From Candidatus Portnoybacteria bacterium CG02_land_8_20_14_3_00_45_8 (GTDB taxonomy: Bacteria; Patescibacteriota; Minisyncoccia; Portnoybacterales; GWB1-42-6): a DNA stretch of 5,682 nt. Location: assembly GCA_002780785.1 (NCBI GenBank), contig PEUE01000006.1, positions 736-6,417 on the forward strand. Direction: 5' to 3'. A model generated the notes under the pieces. It did not search any database. It saw nothing but the letters and a program-made list of their open reading frames with translations, and had not been told where the DNA came from. Each line of letters opens with the position of its first letter. The first letter of the stretch is position 1. A program made the position numbers and the translations under genes. Shown one piece after another: positions 1 through 5,505 of this stretch.

Positions 1-1026
1 AAGATTTTGGCTTCGCTTAAAATAGACGAAACCCGAGTACCGCAGGATGGTCGTTTCCACTCGGTGATTGACGAAAAAAAGATTGACTTCCGTGTTTCCA
101 CTTTTCCAACGTCTTTCGGCGAGAAAGTAGTGCTGCGTTTATTGGATCCGACCGTTGGCTTGACCGATTTTGATAAATTAGGGTTGGTCGGTCATAACCG
201 CCGCATGGTGGATCAGGCCATTAATCGGCCTTTCGGCATGCTGTTGCTTACCGGTCCCACGGGTTCGGGCAAAACAACGACGCTTTACGCTATTTTACGG
301 GTGCTGAACAAAGAAAGCGTTAATATTGTTTCTCTGGAAGATCCGGTGGAATATTACATTGAAGGAGTTAGCCAGTCGCAGATTAAGCCGGAAATTGGCT
401 ATACCTTTGCTTCGGGTTTGCGCTCTGTTTTGCGTCAGGATCCCGATATTATCATGGTGGGCGAAATTCGCGACGCAGAAACGGCGGAGTTGGCCACGCA
501 TGCCGCTTTGACCGGCCACATTGTTTTGTCAACATTGCATACCAACAACGCCATGGGCGTGGTGCCGCGACTGGTGGATATGGGAGTTAATACCTTTTTG
601 ATTCCGTCCTCGTTGAGCGCGGCTATGTCGCAGCGGCTGGTGCGTCGTCTGTGCAATGAGTGTAAAAAACCGATTGAGCCGCCAGCGCAGATTAGGGCGG
701 TCATTGAACGGGAGCTGGCTTTGTTGTCGCCGATTGTTAGAAAGGAATTTGCGGATGTTGATACTAAAAATATAAAAATTTGGCAGGCGCCCGGCTGTAA
801 GTTCTGCGCCAATAAGGGAACTAAAGACCGCATCGCTATTTTTGAATCATTGGCCATGACGCCGGAGCTGGAAAAAATAATTCTTGAAGGAGCCAGCGAG
901 GCCAAGATAAAAGTTGAGGCGGAACGTCAAGGTATGATAACTATGCGGCAGGACGGATTAATCAAGGTCTTGCAGGGACTAATTTCTTTTAAAGAGCTGA
1001 TGCGGGCGGCGGAAGAAGACAAATAA
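1..1026 (+). CDS. pilB: Type IV pilus assembly ATPase PilB/GspE family, 3' part (5' end outside window)
   Basis: Hexameric cytoplasmic ATPase that drives pilus assembly at the inner-membrane platform. The reading frame is open from base 1, so 341 C-terminal codons are present and the N-terminal domain is missing. Counting codons from base 1, the frame opens in the region of the end of the N2 domain (RVPQDGR), followed by the Walker A loop GPTGSGKTT (85-93, catalytic K91), the Asp box LEDPVEY (112-118), the Walker B region RQDPDIIMVGE (145-155) and the His box STLHTN (177-182). Two CxxC pairs (C218/C221 and C266/C269) form the tetracysteine zinc site typical of PilB/GspE and absent from PilT, which settles the assignment. 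The second pair lies in GCKFCANKGTKDR, a slightly altered form of the usual GCxxCxxTGYKGR. It ends in TAA and is followed by a foldback repeat and a pilin gene. Pilus versus type II secretion use cannot be told from this protein alone, but the nearby pilT and pilC favour a pilus. Confidence 0.96.
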   Translation, partial: KILASLKIDETRVPQDGRFHSVIDEKKIDFRVSTFPTSFGEKVVLRLLDPTVGLTDFDKLGLVGHNRRMVDQAINRPFGMLLLTGPTGSGKTTTLYAILRVLNKESVNIVSLEDPVEYYIEGVSQSQIKPEIGYTFASGLRSVLRQDPDIIMVGEIRDAETAELATHAALTGHIVLSTLHTNNAMGVVPRLVDMGVNTFLIPSSLSAAMSQRLVRRLCNECKKPIEPPAQIRAVIERELALLSPIVRKEFADVDTKNIKIWQAPGCKFCANKGTKDRIAIFESLAMTPELEKIILEGASEAKIKVEAERQGMITMRQDGLIKVLQGLISFKELMRAAEEDK

Positions 1027-1032
1027 CGGTAG

Positions 1033-1150
1033 GCAAAATTAAAATTGAAAAATCAAAATGGAAAATGACAATGCAAAATTTAAAAATGAATTAAGCAATT
1101 TTACATTTTAAACTGCCATTTTGATTTTTGAAATTTACATTTTTCATTAA
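1033..1150. repeat. Solo foldback (MITE-like) element, internally deleted relative of the IVP cassette at about 3211-3660
   Basis: This nearly fills the gap between pilB and the first pilin. Positions 1040-1061 and 1116-1137 are inverted repeats agreeing at 20 of 22 positions, with a perfect 14-bp core (1048-1061 and 1116-1129). The left half, 1058-1092, matches 3232-3266 at 32 of 35 bases; the right half, 1111-1130, matches 3624-3643 at 18 of 20. The two halves are joined at about 1093-1098, so roughly 345 bp present in the longer copy are absent. The right end stops just short of the ATG at 1154. Origin is inferred: either a deletion derivative of the gene-bearing cassette or the simpler ancestor into which the gene grew. 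Confidence 0.8.
1058..1111 (+). pseudogene. Remnant of a four-helix-bundle (23S IVP) gene: 5' codons only
   Basis: ATG at 1058 opens a 17-codon frame, MENDNAKFKNELSNFTF, ending in TAA. Residues 1-11 match the start of the intact IVP protein at 3232 (MENDNVKFKNE) with one change (V to A), after which the frame runs into the right-hand repeat and stops. It is far too short to form the four-helix bundle. It is best read as a by-product of the shortened element. A functional micropeptide cannot be excluded, but nothing supports it. Confidence 0.6.
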
Positions 1151-1166
1151 GTCATGATTAAGCGAA

Positions 1167-1172
1167 AGAGGA
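1167..1172 (+). promoter_or_regulatory. Shine-Dalgarno site that decides the first pilin start
   Basis: AGAGGA lies 8 nt upstream of the in-frame TTG at 1181, a normal spacing, whereas the ATG at 1154 has no purine-rich site before it. The stretch ending TTGAGAAAACA lines up with the second pilin start, where a near-consensus site precedes ATGAGAAAACA. The conserved layout favours initiation at 1181. Confidence 0.6.
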
Positions 1173-1180
1173 ACTATATT

Positions 1181-1606
1181 TTGAGAAAACACGTTAGTCC
1201 CGGCGGTTTCACCCTGATTGAATTATTGGTTGTTATTGCTATTATTGGCGTTTTGGCGACAATTACAATGGTATCAATTAATGGATTGAGAGCCAGGGCT
1301 CGAGATGATCGGCGAGCGGCCGACATGAAAGCAATTCGCGATGCTTTGGCAATGTACCAGGTCCAATACGCAACCTACCCTTCTTTTACGGAAGAAACAA
1401 CGCTTACCGGCAACGATGCTTTTTCTTCGGAGATTGTAAGTGATCGATTAATGCAAAATGTTCCGGTTGATCCGACAAATGTCAGTCCTTACGTCTATAC
1501 TTATCAGTCGTCGAATGGCGACTCAACTTATGTTCTAAAATTTTGTATGGAGACAGATTATCTAAAAAGTTATACGCCGGGCTGTGGCAACACCATTGGG
1601 CCGTAA
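1181..1606 (+). CDS. Type IV pilin / PulG-like prepilin (TTG start preferred; ATG at 1154 also in frame)
   Basis: Structural or minor pilin, inserted in the membrane and cleaved and N-methylated by prepilin peptidase before entering the fibre. From TTG 1181 the product is 141 aa with leader MRKHVSPGG, then the cleavage site G|FTLIE, with the invariant Glu at mature position 5, and an uninterrupted hydrophobic helix ([17 protein letters not shown]) that anchors and packs the subunit. A charged helix rich in R/D/A follows, then a small C-terminal domain. It has a PVDPTN segment reminiscent of GspG-type pseudopilins and two late cysteines, 13 residues apart (CMETDYL...PGCG), that may form a disulfide loop. 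Starting at ATG 1154 would give 150 aa with an unusual 18-residue leader and no ribosome site. Its N-terminal region closely resembles the pilin at 5519. Whether it is the major pilin or a minor one is not decidable here. Confidence 0.93.
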   Translation: MRKHVSPGGFTLIELLVVIAIIGVLATITMVSINGLRARARDDRRAADMKAIRDALAMYQVQYATYPSFTEETTLTGNDAFSSEIVSDRLMQNVPVDPTNVSPYVYTYQSSNGDSTYVLKFCMETDYLKSYTPGCGNTIGP

Positions 1607-1612
1607 TAAAAA

Positions 1613-1688
1613 ACATTTAAGTATGCAAGCATTTAAACATGGAATACGGCTCCGGATATAATGTTTAAATGTTCGTATGTTAAAATGT
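1613..1688. repeat. Long hairpin / foldback repeat filling the pilin-receiver gap
   Basis: Arms 1613-1640 and 1661-1688 are 28-nt inverted repeats around a 20-nt loop; 22 of 28 positions are complementary in DNA. In the + strand RNA four of the six remaining positions become G-U wobbles, so 26 of 28 can pair. The element begins 6 nt after the pilin stop and ends 4 nt before the next ATG. There is no T-tract, so it is not a classic terminator. TATAAT at 1657-1662 straddles the loop edge, but its best -35 partner (TTAAAC, 1633-1638, 18-bp spacing) is poor, so a promoter is only a weak possibility. Confidence 0.8.
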
Positions 1689-1692
1689 TAAA

Positions 1693-2094
1693 ATGACCAT
1701 GACCATGTCAGACAATAAGAAAAAGATTATATTAGTGGAGGATGATAAATTTTTGTCAGAAATGTACGTTGTCAAATTAACCGAAAGCGGTTTTGAAGTT
1801 GACGTGGCGGCCGACGGGGAGGAGGGATTAAATAAGATAAAAGAGCAAAAGCCGGATTTGGTTTTGCTGGATATTGTTTTGCCCAAAATGGACGGCTTTG
1901 AGGTCTTGCGCAACATTAAAAACGAGCCGGGCCTAAAGAACGTTTCGGTGATTGCTTTAACCAATTTAGGCCAGAAAGAAGAGGTGGAAAAGGGCTTAAA
2001 GCTGGGGGCGGATGATTATATTATCAAGGCGCACTTTACACCGACCGAAGTGGTCGCCAAAGCCAAGAAGGTTTTAGAAAAAAAGGGGCTTTAA
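1693..2094 (+). CDS. Stand-alone response regulator receiver (CheY-like) protein
   Basis: Single-domain phospho-receiver of 133 aa with no output domain, so it should act through protein contacts, most likely on the pilus motor or a chemosensory-type partner. Motifs in order: acidic pair in VEDD (D17, D18), phospho-acceptor D60 in LVLLDIVLP, switch Thr T90 in ALTNLG, and conserved K112 in DYIIKAHF. All catalytic positions are intact, so it should be phosphorylatable. Three in-frame ATGs (1693, 1699, 1705) give MTMTMSDN; the third gives the more usual MSDNKKKIILVEDD start, and none has a clear Shine-Dalgarno site. It sits 28 nt before pilT and directly after a hairpin repeat. No kinase gene is visible. 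The role in pilus control is inferred from position only. Confidence 0.93.
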   Translation: MTMTMSDNKKKIILVEDDKFLSEMYVVKLTESGFEVDVAADGEEGLNKIKEQKPDLVLLDIVLPKMDGFEVLRNIKNEPGLKNVSVIALTNLGQKEEVEKGLKLGADDYIIKAHFTPTEVVAKAKKVLEKKGL

Positions 2095-2122
2095 TCAGTT
2101 AAATTAAAAAAAGTTTAAAAGT

Positions 2123-3199
2123 ATGGCAACTTCTGATTATAAAAAAGAGATAGAGGGTTTGTTGGAAGAGGTAATTAAACGCGATGCCACCGACCTTCAT
2201 TTGTCCGCCGGCCGACCGGCCATGTTGCGCGTTGACGGCCAGCTGGTGGTCCTGCCGGGCCGGAAGGTTTTTAGCGGCGAAGACACTAAAAATCTGGCGA
2301 TTTCTCTTTTAAGCGAGGAACAAGAAAAAAAGTTTTGGGAGAATAAGGATATTGATTTATCTTTTAATCATAAAGACAAAGCGCGCTTTAGAGTTAATAT
2401 TTATCAGGCCTCGGGCAACGTGGCGGCGGCGATGCGTTTTATTCCAACTCATATCCGGACAGTTGAGGACTTGAATTTGCCGCCATCACTGCATCAGTTC
2501 ACGCAAGCTGCCCAGGGATTTTTCTTGGTGGTGGGGCCGTCGGGTCACGGCAAGTCCACGGCTCTGGCGGCGATGGTTGATGAAGTTAACCATACCCGAC
2601 AAGACCACATTATTACCATTGAGGACCCGATTGAATATCTCTTTGCTCAAGACAAATGTATTATTGACCAGCGCGAGGTGGGGGATGATGTGCAGAATTT
2701 TCATCGGGGCCTGCGGGCGATGTTTCGGGAGGACGCGGATGTTGTCATGATTGGCGAGATGAGGGATCTGGAAACAATTTCTACCGTTATTACCGCCGCC
2801 GAGACCGGACATCTTATTTTTTCAACTTTGCATACTAATACCGCCGCCCAAACCATTGACCGCATAATTGATAGTTTTCCGTCGCATCAGCAAAACCAAA
2901 TCAGGTCGCAGCTGTCGGCCACATTGCTGGGCATTTTGTCGCGTCGTCTTGTGCCGGCCGCCAAAGGAGGGCTGATAAATGCAGTGGAACTTTTAATTGT
3001 TAATTCGGCGGTGCGCAATTTAATTCGTGAAGGCAAGGCGCATCAAATTGACATGGTGATTGAAACCAGCTCCGAGGAGGGGATGATTTCGCTTAATCGC
3101 TCTTTGGTTGATTTGGTAGAAAAAGGTCTGGTGACTTACGAAAACGCCGAAACGTATTCAACCAATTCGCGAGAGCTGAAAATGCTATTGCAGCGGTAA
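2123..3199 (+). CDS. pilT: Type IV pilus retraction ATPase PilT
   Basis: Cytoplasmic hexameric ATPase that depolymerises pili, supporting twitching, adhesion or DNA uptake. Full length at 358 aa, in the usual PilT range. An N-terminal PAS-like domain opens with RDATDLHLSAGRPAMLRVDG (20-39), followed by the RecA-like core: Walker A GPSGHGKST (138-146, K144), Asp box TIEDPIEY (165-172), Walker B region REDADVVMIGEMRDLET (202-218, E212) and His box STLHTNTAAQTIDRI (234-248). The PilT signature AVRNLIREGK (296-305) and the absence of tetracysteines separate it from PilB. Small departures are H in place of S in Walker A and A205 where Pro is usual before the Walker B aspartate; neither should abolish activity. 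The ATG has no strong ribosome site. The gene follows the receiver protein after a 28-nt AT-rich gap, the only multi-base gap here without foldback DNA. A PilU-like paralogue is the alternative. Confidence 0.95.
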   Translation: MATSDYKKEIEGLLEEVIKRDATDLHLSAGRPAMLRVDGQLVVLPGRKVFSGEDTKNLAISLLSEEQEKKFWENKDIDLSFNHKDKARFRVNIYQASGNVAAAMRFIPTHIRTVEDLNLPPSLHQFTQAAQGFFLVVGPSGHGKSTALAAMVDEVNHTRQDHIITIEDPIEYLFAQDKCIIDQREVGDDVQNFHRGLRAMFREDADVVMIGEMRDLETISTVITAAETGHLIFSTLHTNTAAQTIDRIIDSFPSHQQNQIRSQLSATLLGILSRRLVPAAKGGLINAVELLIVNSAVRNLIREGKAHQIDMVIETSSEEGMISLNRSLVDLVEKGLVTYENAETYSTNSRELKMLLQR

Positions 3200-3209
3200 A
3201 GGGCTTTGT

Positions 3210-3660
3210 AATTTAAAATTTAAATATCAAAGTGGAAAATGACAATGTAAAATTCAAAAATGAATTTAAGAAAAGATTATACAATTGGGTTTTGCGGCTT
3301 ATTAAATTTATTGATAAACTACCAAAGGACTCGGTTGGCTCAATAATGGGGAATCAGCTTTTGAGAAGCGGCACGAGTATATTGGCCAACTACATAGAAG
3401 CCAATTCATCCAGTTCCAGAAAGGATTTTATCAATTTTTTCACGCATTCTCTCAAATCTGCTAACGAATCAAAGGTTTGGTTATGTCTGTTAAGAGATAC
3501 TAATAAAGGAGATAAAAAAGAATTAGAATGGTTGTTGGAAGAATTGATTGAAATTGCTAACATTATTGCCTCCAGTATTTTGACTCTTAAAGGCAAAAGA
3601 TAATTATTAATTTTATAATTTTAAGCTGTCATTTTGATTTTTGATATTTAATTTTTGCAT
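3210..3660. mobile_element. Putative foldback cassette carrying a four-helix-bundle gene
   Basis: Imperfect inverted repeats 3215-3254 and 3617-3656 (32 of 40 positions agree) bracket a single small gene between pilT and pilC. The left repeat contains the gene's GTG start and first codons. A 5-bp direct repeat TTTGT flanks the unit (3205-3209 and 3660-3664) and could be a target duplication, though such a match is easily due to chance in AT-rich DNA. Both ends recur in the shortened copy at 1033-1150, which is the main reason to treat this as a discrete unit. No transposase is encoded, so any mobility would be in trans or past. Confidence 0.5.
3232..3603 (+). CDS. Four-helix-bundle protein, 23S rRNA intervening-sequence protein (IVP/S23) family
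   Basis: 123-aa soluble helical protein of the family first met inside 23S rRNA intervening sequences and also including the Avd accessory protein of diversity-generating retroelements. Family features are RLYNWVLRLIKFIDKLPKD (15-33, helix 1), NQLLRSGTSILANYIEANSSSSRKDF (41-66, equivalent to the usual QLRRAA-S-NIAEG helix), FFTHSLKSANESKVWL (69-84) and a final helix LEELIEIANIIASSILTLKGKR. The biochemical role is unknown; basic nucleic-acid-binding surfaces are known in relatives. The start is GTG at 3232 with no Shine-Dalgarno site. This start is supported by the matching ATG in the partial copy at 1058. The gene looks more AT-rich than the pilus genes around it. It shows no link to pilus function beyond position and is probably cargo of the surrounding repeat unit. 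It is strongly diverged from the second family member at 4920. Confidence 0.9.
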   Translation: MENDNVKFKNEFKKRLYNWVLRLIKFIDKLPKDSVGSIMGNQLLRSGTSILANYIEANSSSSRKDFINFFTHSLKSANESKVWLCLLRDTNKGDKKELEWLLEELIEIANIIASSILTLKGKR

Positions 3661-3668
3661 TTGTTATC

Positions 3669-4880
3669 ATGGAATTCAACTATACCGTCAAAACCAAGCA
3701 GGGCGAAACGCAGTCAAGCGTCATTGAAGCCAATAATTCCCGGGCGGCCCTGGAAGCGCTGCAGGCGCGTAATTTGATAGTTTTGAGCTTGGAGCCGTCT
3801 ACCAAGATGCCATTTTTTGCCAAGCGGTTGCCAATCTTTGAGCGGGTCAAAGCAAAAGACATAGTAATCTTTACCCGGCAGTTGGCGACTCTGGTTTCGG
3901 CTCAAGTTCCATTGCTGGTCGCTTTGCAGGCGTTGGCCAAACAAACTGAAAGTGAACACTTTCGGAATGTGATATTGGAAGTATCGGCTGACGTTGAGGG
4001 GGGGCTAGTATTATCCCGAGCTCTGGGCAAGCATCCTAAGGTTTTTTCTATTTTTGTCGTGAATATGATTAAGCCCGGCGAGGCCTCGGGAAACTTGGAA
4101 AACGCCCTTAACTATTTGGCTGATTATTTGGAAAAACAACAATATTTGATATCGCGGGTAAAAAACGCCATGACTTATCCGGCTTTTATTTTGGCCGCTT
4201 TTTCCAATGTTGGCGCTTTGATGATGATTATGGTGGTGCCTAAGCTCACGGCTTTTTTGGAGGAGGCCGGCAAAGAGCTGCCGCCGTTGACTAAGATGAT
4301 TGTCGGTTTCTCTGTGTTTTTGAAGGGCTGGTGGTGGTTGCTATTGCTGATTTTGGTGGGTGGCGGGTGGTACGTTTATCACTTAGTTCAGAATTCAACT
4401 GCGGCGCGCTATCGTTGGGATGAGTTAAAGCTAAAAATGCCGATTTTTGGCAAGAGAATTTTCCAGAAAATTTATGTGGCCAGAATTGCCGAAAATCTAA
4501 GCACTTTAATCCAGGGCGGCCTGTCTATTCTGCAGGCGCTTCAAGTGACGGCGGATGTGGTGGGCAACGTAGTTTATCAAAACATTGTTAATGAGGCCAA
4601 AGAAGAGGTGAGGGTGGGCAGCACTCTGTCGGGTTCCCTGGTCAAACATAAAGAAATTCCGCCGCTGGTGGTTCAAATGATTGCCACGGGTGAGCAGACC
4701 GGTTCTTTAGATATGATTTTGAAAAAGCTGTCCCAGTTTTATAGTCGGGAAATAGACAGCACGGTTGACAATCTGTCTCAGCTGATTGAGCCGCTGCTGA
4801 TATTTTTAATCGGCGGAGCAATCGCCGTTTTGATGGTGGCTATTCTTATGCCTATTTACAATATTGCCGGCGGTATGTAA
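3669..4880 (+). CDS. pilC: Type IV pilus inner-membrane platform protein PilC (GspF family)
   Basis: Polytopic membrane protein on which PilB and PilT act, coupling ATP turnover to pilin insertion and removal. Full length at 403 aa. The start MEFNYTVKTKQGE is the normal PilC beginning. Two T2SSF repeats follow: the first from about FTRQLATLVSAQVPLL (68-83) with the conserved KPGEASGNLENAL (135-147), the second from about ARIAENLSTLIQGGLSILQAL (271-291) with the parallel ATGEQTGSLDMIL (339-351). Hydrophobic membrane segments lie near 170-192, 216-240 and 373-396, ending in PIYNIAGGM. No residue loss or frameshift is seen. The ATG has no visible ribosome site because the right-hand repeat of the IVP cassette lies just upstream, ending about 10 nt away. 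Directly after the stop the tandem-repeat end of the second cassette begins. Confidence 0.96.
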   Translation: MEFNYTVKTKQGETQSSVIEANNSRAALEALQARNLIVLSLEPSTKMPFFAKRLPIFERVKAKDIVIFTRQLATLVSAQVPLLVALQALAKQTESEHFRNVILEVSADVEGGLVLSRALGKHPKVFSIFVVNMIKPGEASGNLENALNYLADYLEKQQYLISRVKNAMTYPAFILAAFSNVGALMMIMVVPKLTAFLEEAGKELPPLTKMIVGFSVFLKGWWWLLLLILVGGGWYVYHLVQNSTAARYRWDELKLKMPIFGKRIFQKIYVARIAENLSTLIQGGLSILQALQVTADVVGNVVYQNIVNEAKEEVRVGSTLSGSLVKHKEIPPLVVQMIATGEQTGSLDMILKKLSQFYSREIDSTVDNLSQLIEPLLIFLIGGAIAVLMVAILMPIYNIAGGM

Positions 4881-4882
4881 AG

Positions 4883-4918
4883 CATATAACAGACAACATG
4901 TAACAGATAACATATAAA
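4883..4918. repeat. 14-bp tandem repeat forming the left end of the second IVP cassette
   Basis: Two full 14-bp units, CATATAACAGACAA (4883-4896) and CATGTAACAGATAA (4897-4910), agree at 12 of 14 positions and are followed by a partial third unit (CATATAAA, 4911-4918). The array begins 2 nt after the pilC stop and runs to 1 nt short of the ATG of the next gene. The 10-mer ACATGTAACA (4896-4905) has a perfect inverted copy at 5469-5478, making this one arm of an inverted-repeat pair around the second IVP gene. Confidence 0.7.
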
Positions 4919-4919
4919 C

Positions 4920-5285
4920 ATGACTGAAGGTTCTTTCCATGATAAGCTTAAGATAAAGATGGATGAGTTTGTGCACCTTGTTTATGCTCTGACTAAGAAA
5001 TTCCCTAAGGATGAATTATATGGAGTTGTTTCACAAATTAGGCGGGCGGCATTGTCTATAATTTTGAATTATATTGAAGGATATGCTCGTCGGAAAAAAT
5101 TAGTGATGTTGAATTTTTTGGAAATTTCATACGGATCACTGAAAGAATGTAAATACCTTTTACATTTTTCATTTAAAGAAAAATATCTCAACGAAAAAGA
5201 ATATCAAGAAGCAATGAAATTAGCCGAAGAAATCGGCGCTATGTTGTGGAAAACAACTAGAAATTTAGAAAATAAAGGGTATTAA
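4920..5285 (+). CDS. Four-helix-bundle protein, 23S rRNA IVP/S23 family (second, divergent copy)
   Basis: 121-aa helical protein with the classic family core: FVHLVYALTKKFPKDELYGVVSQ (17-39), then QIRRAALSIILNYIEGYARR (39-58), the LNFLEISYGSLKECKYLL stretch (64-81), and a last helix KLAEEIGAMLWKTTRNLE (100-117). It is closer to the canonical rRNA-intron form (YGVVSQIRRAA) than the copy at 3232, so the two probably arrived independently rather than by local duplication. ATG 4920 abuts the tandem repeat and has no ribosome site. Coding bases are visibly richer in A and T than in pilC. Family members are thought to be small, often oligomeric helical bundles; no enzymatic residues can be named, and no reverse transcriptase or variable repeat is nearby that would suggest the Avd role. 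Confidence 0.9.
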   Translation: MTEGSFHDKLKIKMDEFVHLVYALTKKFPKDELYGVVSQIRRAALSIILNYIEGYARRKKLVMLNFLEISYGSLKECKYLLHFSFKEKYLNEKEYQEAMKLAEEIGAMLWKTTRNLENKGY

Positions 5286-5293
5286 AACCCTTT
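5274..5293 (+). terminator. Small hairpin over the end of the second IVP gene (weak terminator candidate)
   Basis: AAAGGGT (5274-5280) pairs with ACCCTTT (5287-5293) around a 6-nt loop holding the TAA stop. Only a mixed T/G/C tract (CGTTTGTCTT) follows, so intrinsic termination would be weak. It may simply be a mild stem at the gene end. Confidence 0.25.
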
Positions 5294-5310
5294 CGTTTGT
5301 CTTCGCCCCG

Positions 5311-5413
5311 CCTGCCAAAGCCGATAATGATTAGTTGGGATATATTTAACGCAAACTTAAAGTATAATTTAAGTATAATTCCCAGCAATCAGCTTTGGTT
5401 ATCGGCGGGCAGG
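5311..5413. repeat. Large nested palindrome (foldback element) downstream of the second IVP gene
   Basis: Several inverted blocks are nested in order: CCTGCC (5311-5316) with GGCAGG (5408-5413); GCCGATAA (5320-5327) with TTATCGGC (5399-5406); a TGATT segment starting at 5328 with AATCA (5387-5391); GTTGGGAT (5334-5341) with a near match in ATTCCCAGC (5378-5386); and a central AT-rich stem ACTTAAA (5355-5361) with TTTAAGT (5368-5374). The right arm carries an extra CTTTGG-like insertion between blocks. Two TATAAT boxes lie in the centre (5363-5368 and 5374-5379), in a direct repeat, but no good -35 is seen. No coding potential is credible across it. Confidence 0.7.
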
Positions 5414-5415
5414 TC

Positions 5416-5443
5416 GGACGATATGCCTGCTGGCGCATCGTCC
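5416..5443. repeat. GC-rich hairpin next to the large palindrome
   Basis: GGACGAT (5416-5422) and ATCGTCC (5437-5443) are perfect inverted copies. After one mismatch the stem can continue with T-G, G-C and C-G pairs, leaving a 6-nt loop CTGCTG (5427-5432). It contrasts in base composition with the AT-rich flanks and starts 3 nt after the large palindrome. No T-run follows, so it is more like a REP-type repeat than a terminator. Confidence 0.65.
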
Positions 5444-5468
5444 TTGCTAGCCAAAATAAAAATTAATT

Positions 5469-5488
5469 TGTTACATGTTATATGTTTT
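5469..5488. repeat. Right inverted end of the second IVP cassette
   Basis: TGTTACATGT (5469-5478) is the exact reverse complement of 4896-4905. Read on the - strand, the region gives CATATAA followed by CATGTAACA, the same order as at 4883-4905 but lacking the 7 bases between them. It ends shortly before the pilin ribosome site, so the cassette leaves the pilin's own translation signal intact. Confidence 0.6.
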
Positions 5489-5505
5489 GTGTTTCATGAA
5501 TGAAG

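Noticed and set aside
435..905. 156-codon open frame on the - strand inside pilB
   Set aside because: It is antisense to the conserved ATPase core; its length follows from the codon pattern of the real gene, and it shows no domain or start signal.
1..1026. Type II secretion GspE rather than pilus PilB
   Set aside because: The domain is shared by both, but a PilT retraction ATPase in the same operon points to a retractable pilus; type II secretion systems lack PilT.
1613..1688. Rho-independent terminator after the first pilin
   Set aside because: The stem is long and AT-rich and is not followed by a T-run; it runs up to the next start codon within the same operon.
2486..2812. 108-codon open frame on the - strand inside pilT
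   Set aside because: Antisense to the Walker A to Walker B region of pilT, with no family resemblance and no ribosome site.
3390..3596. 68-codon antisense frame in the first IVP gene, and similar antisense frames in the receiver and pilC genes
   Set aside because: These lie wholly within well-supported + strand genes and carry no motif of their own.
4883..4918. CRISPR array or replication iterons, considered for the 14-bp tandem repeats
   Set aside because: The units are directly adjacent, with no spacers, and only about 2.5 copies; there is no cas or rep gene. They fit better as a cassette end.
5297..5503. 68-codon open frame starting at TTG after the second IVP gene
   Set aside because: It runs straight through the nested palindrome, the GC-rich hairpin and the inverted cassette end, has no ribosome site, and its product has no recognisable domain.
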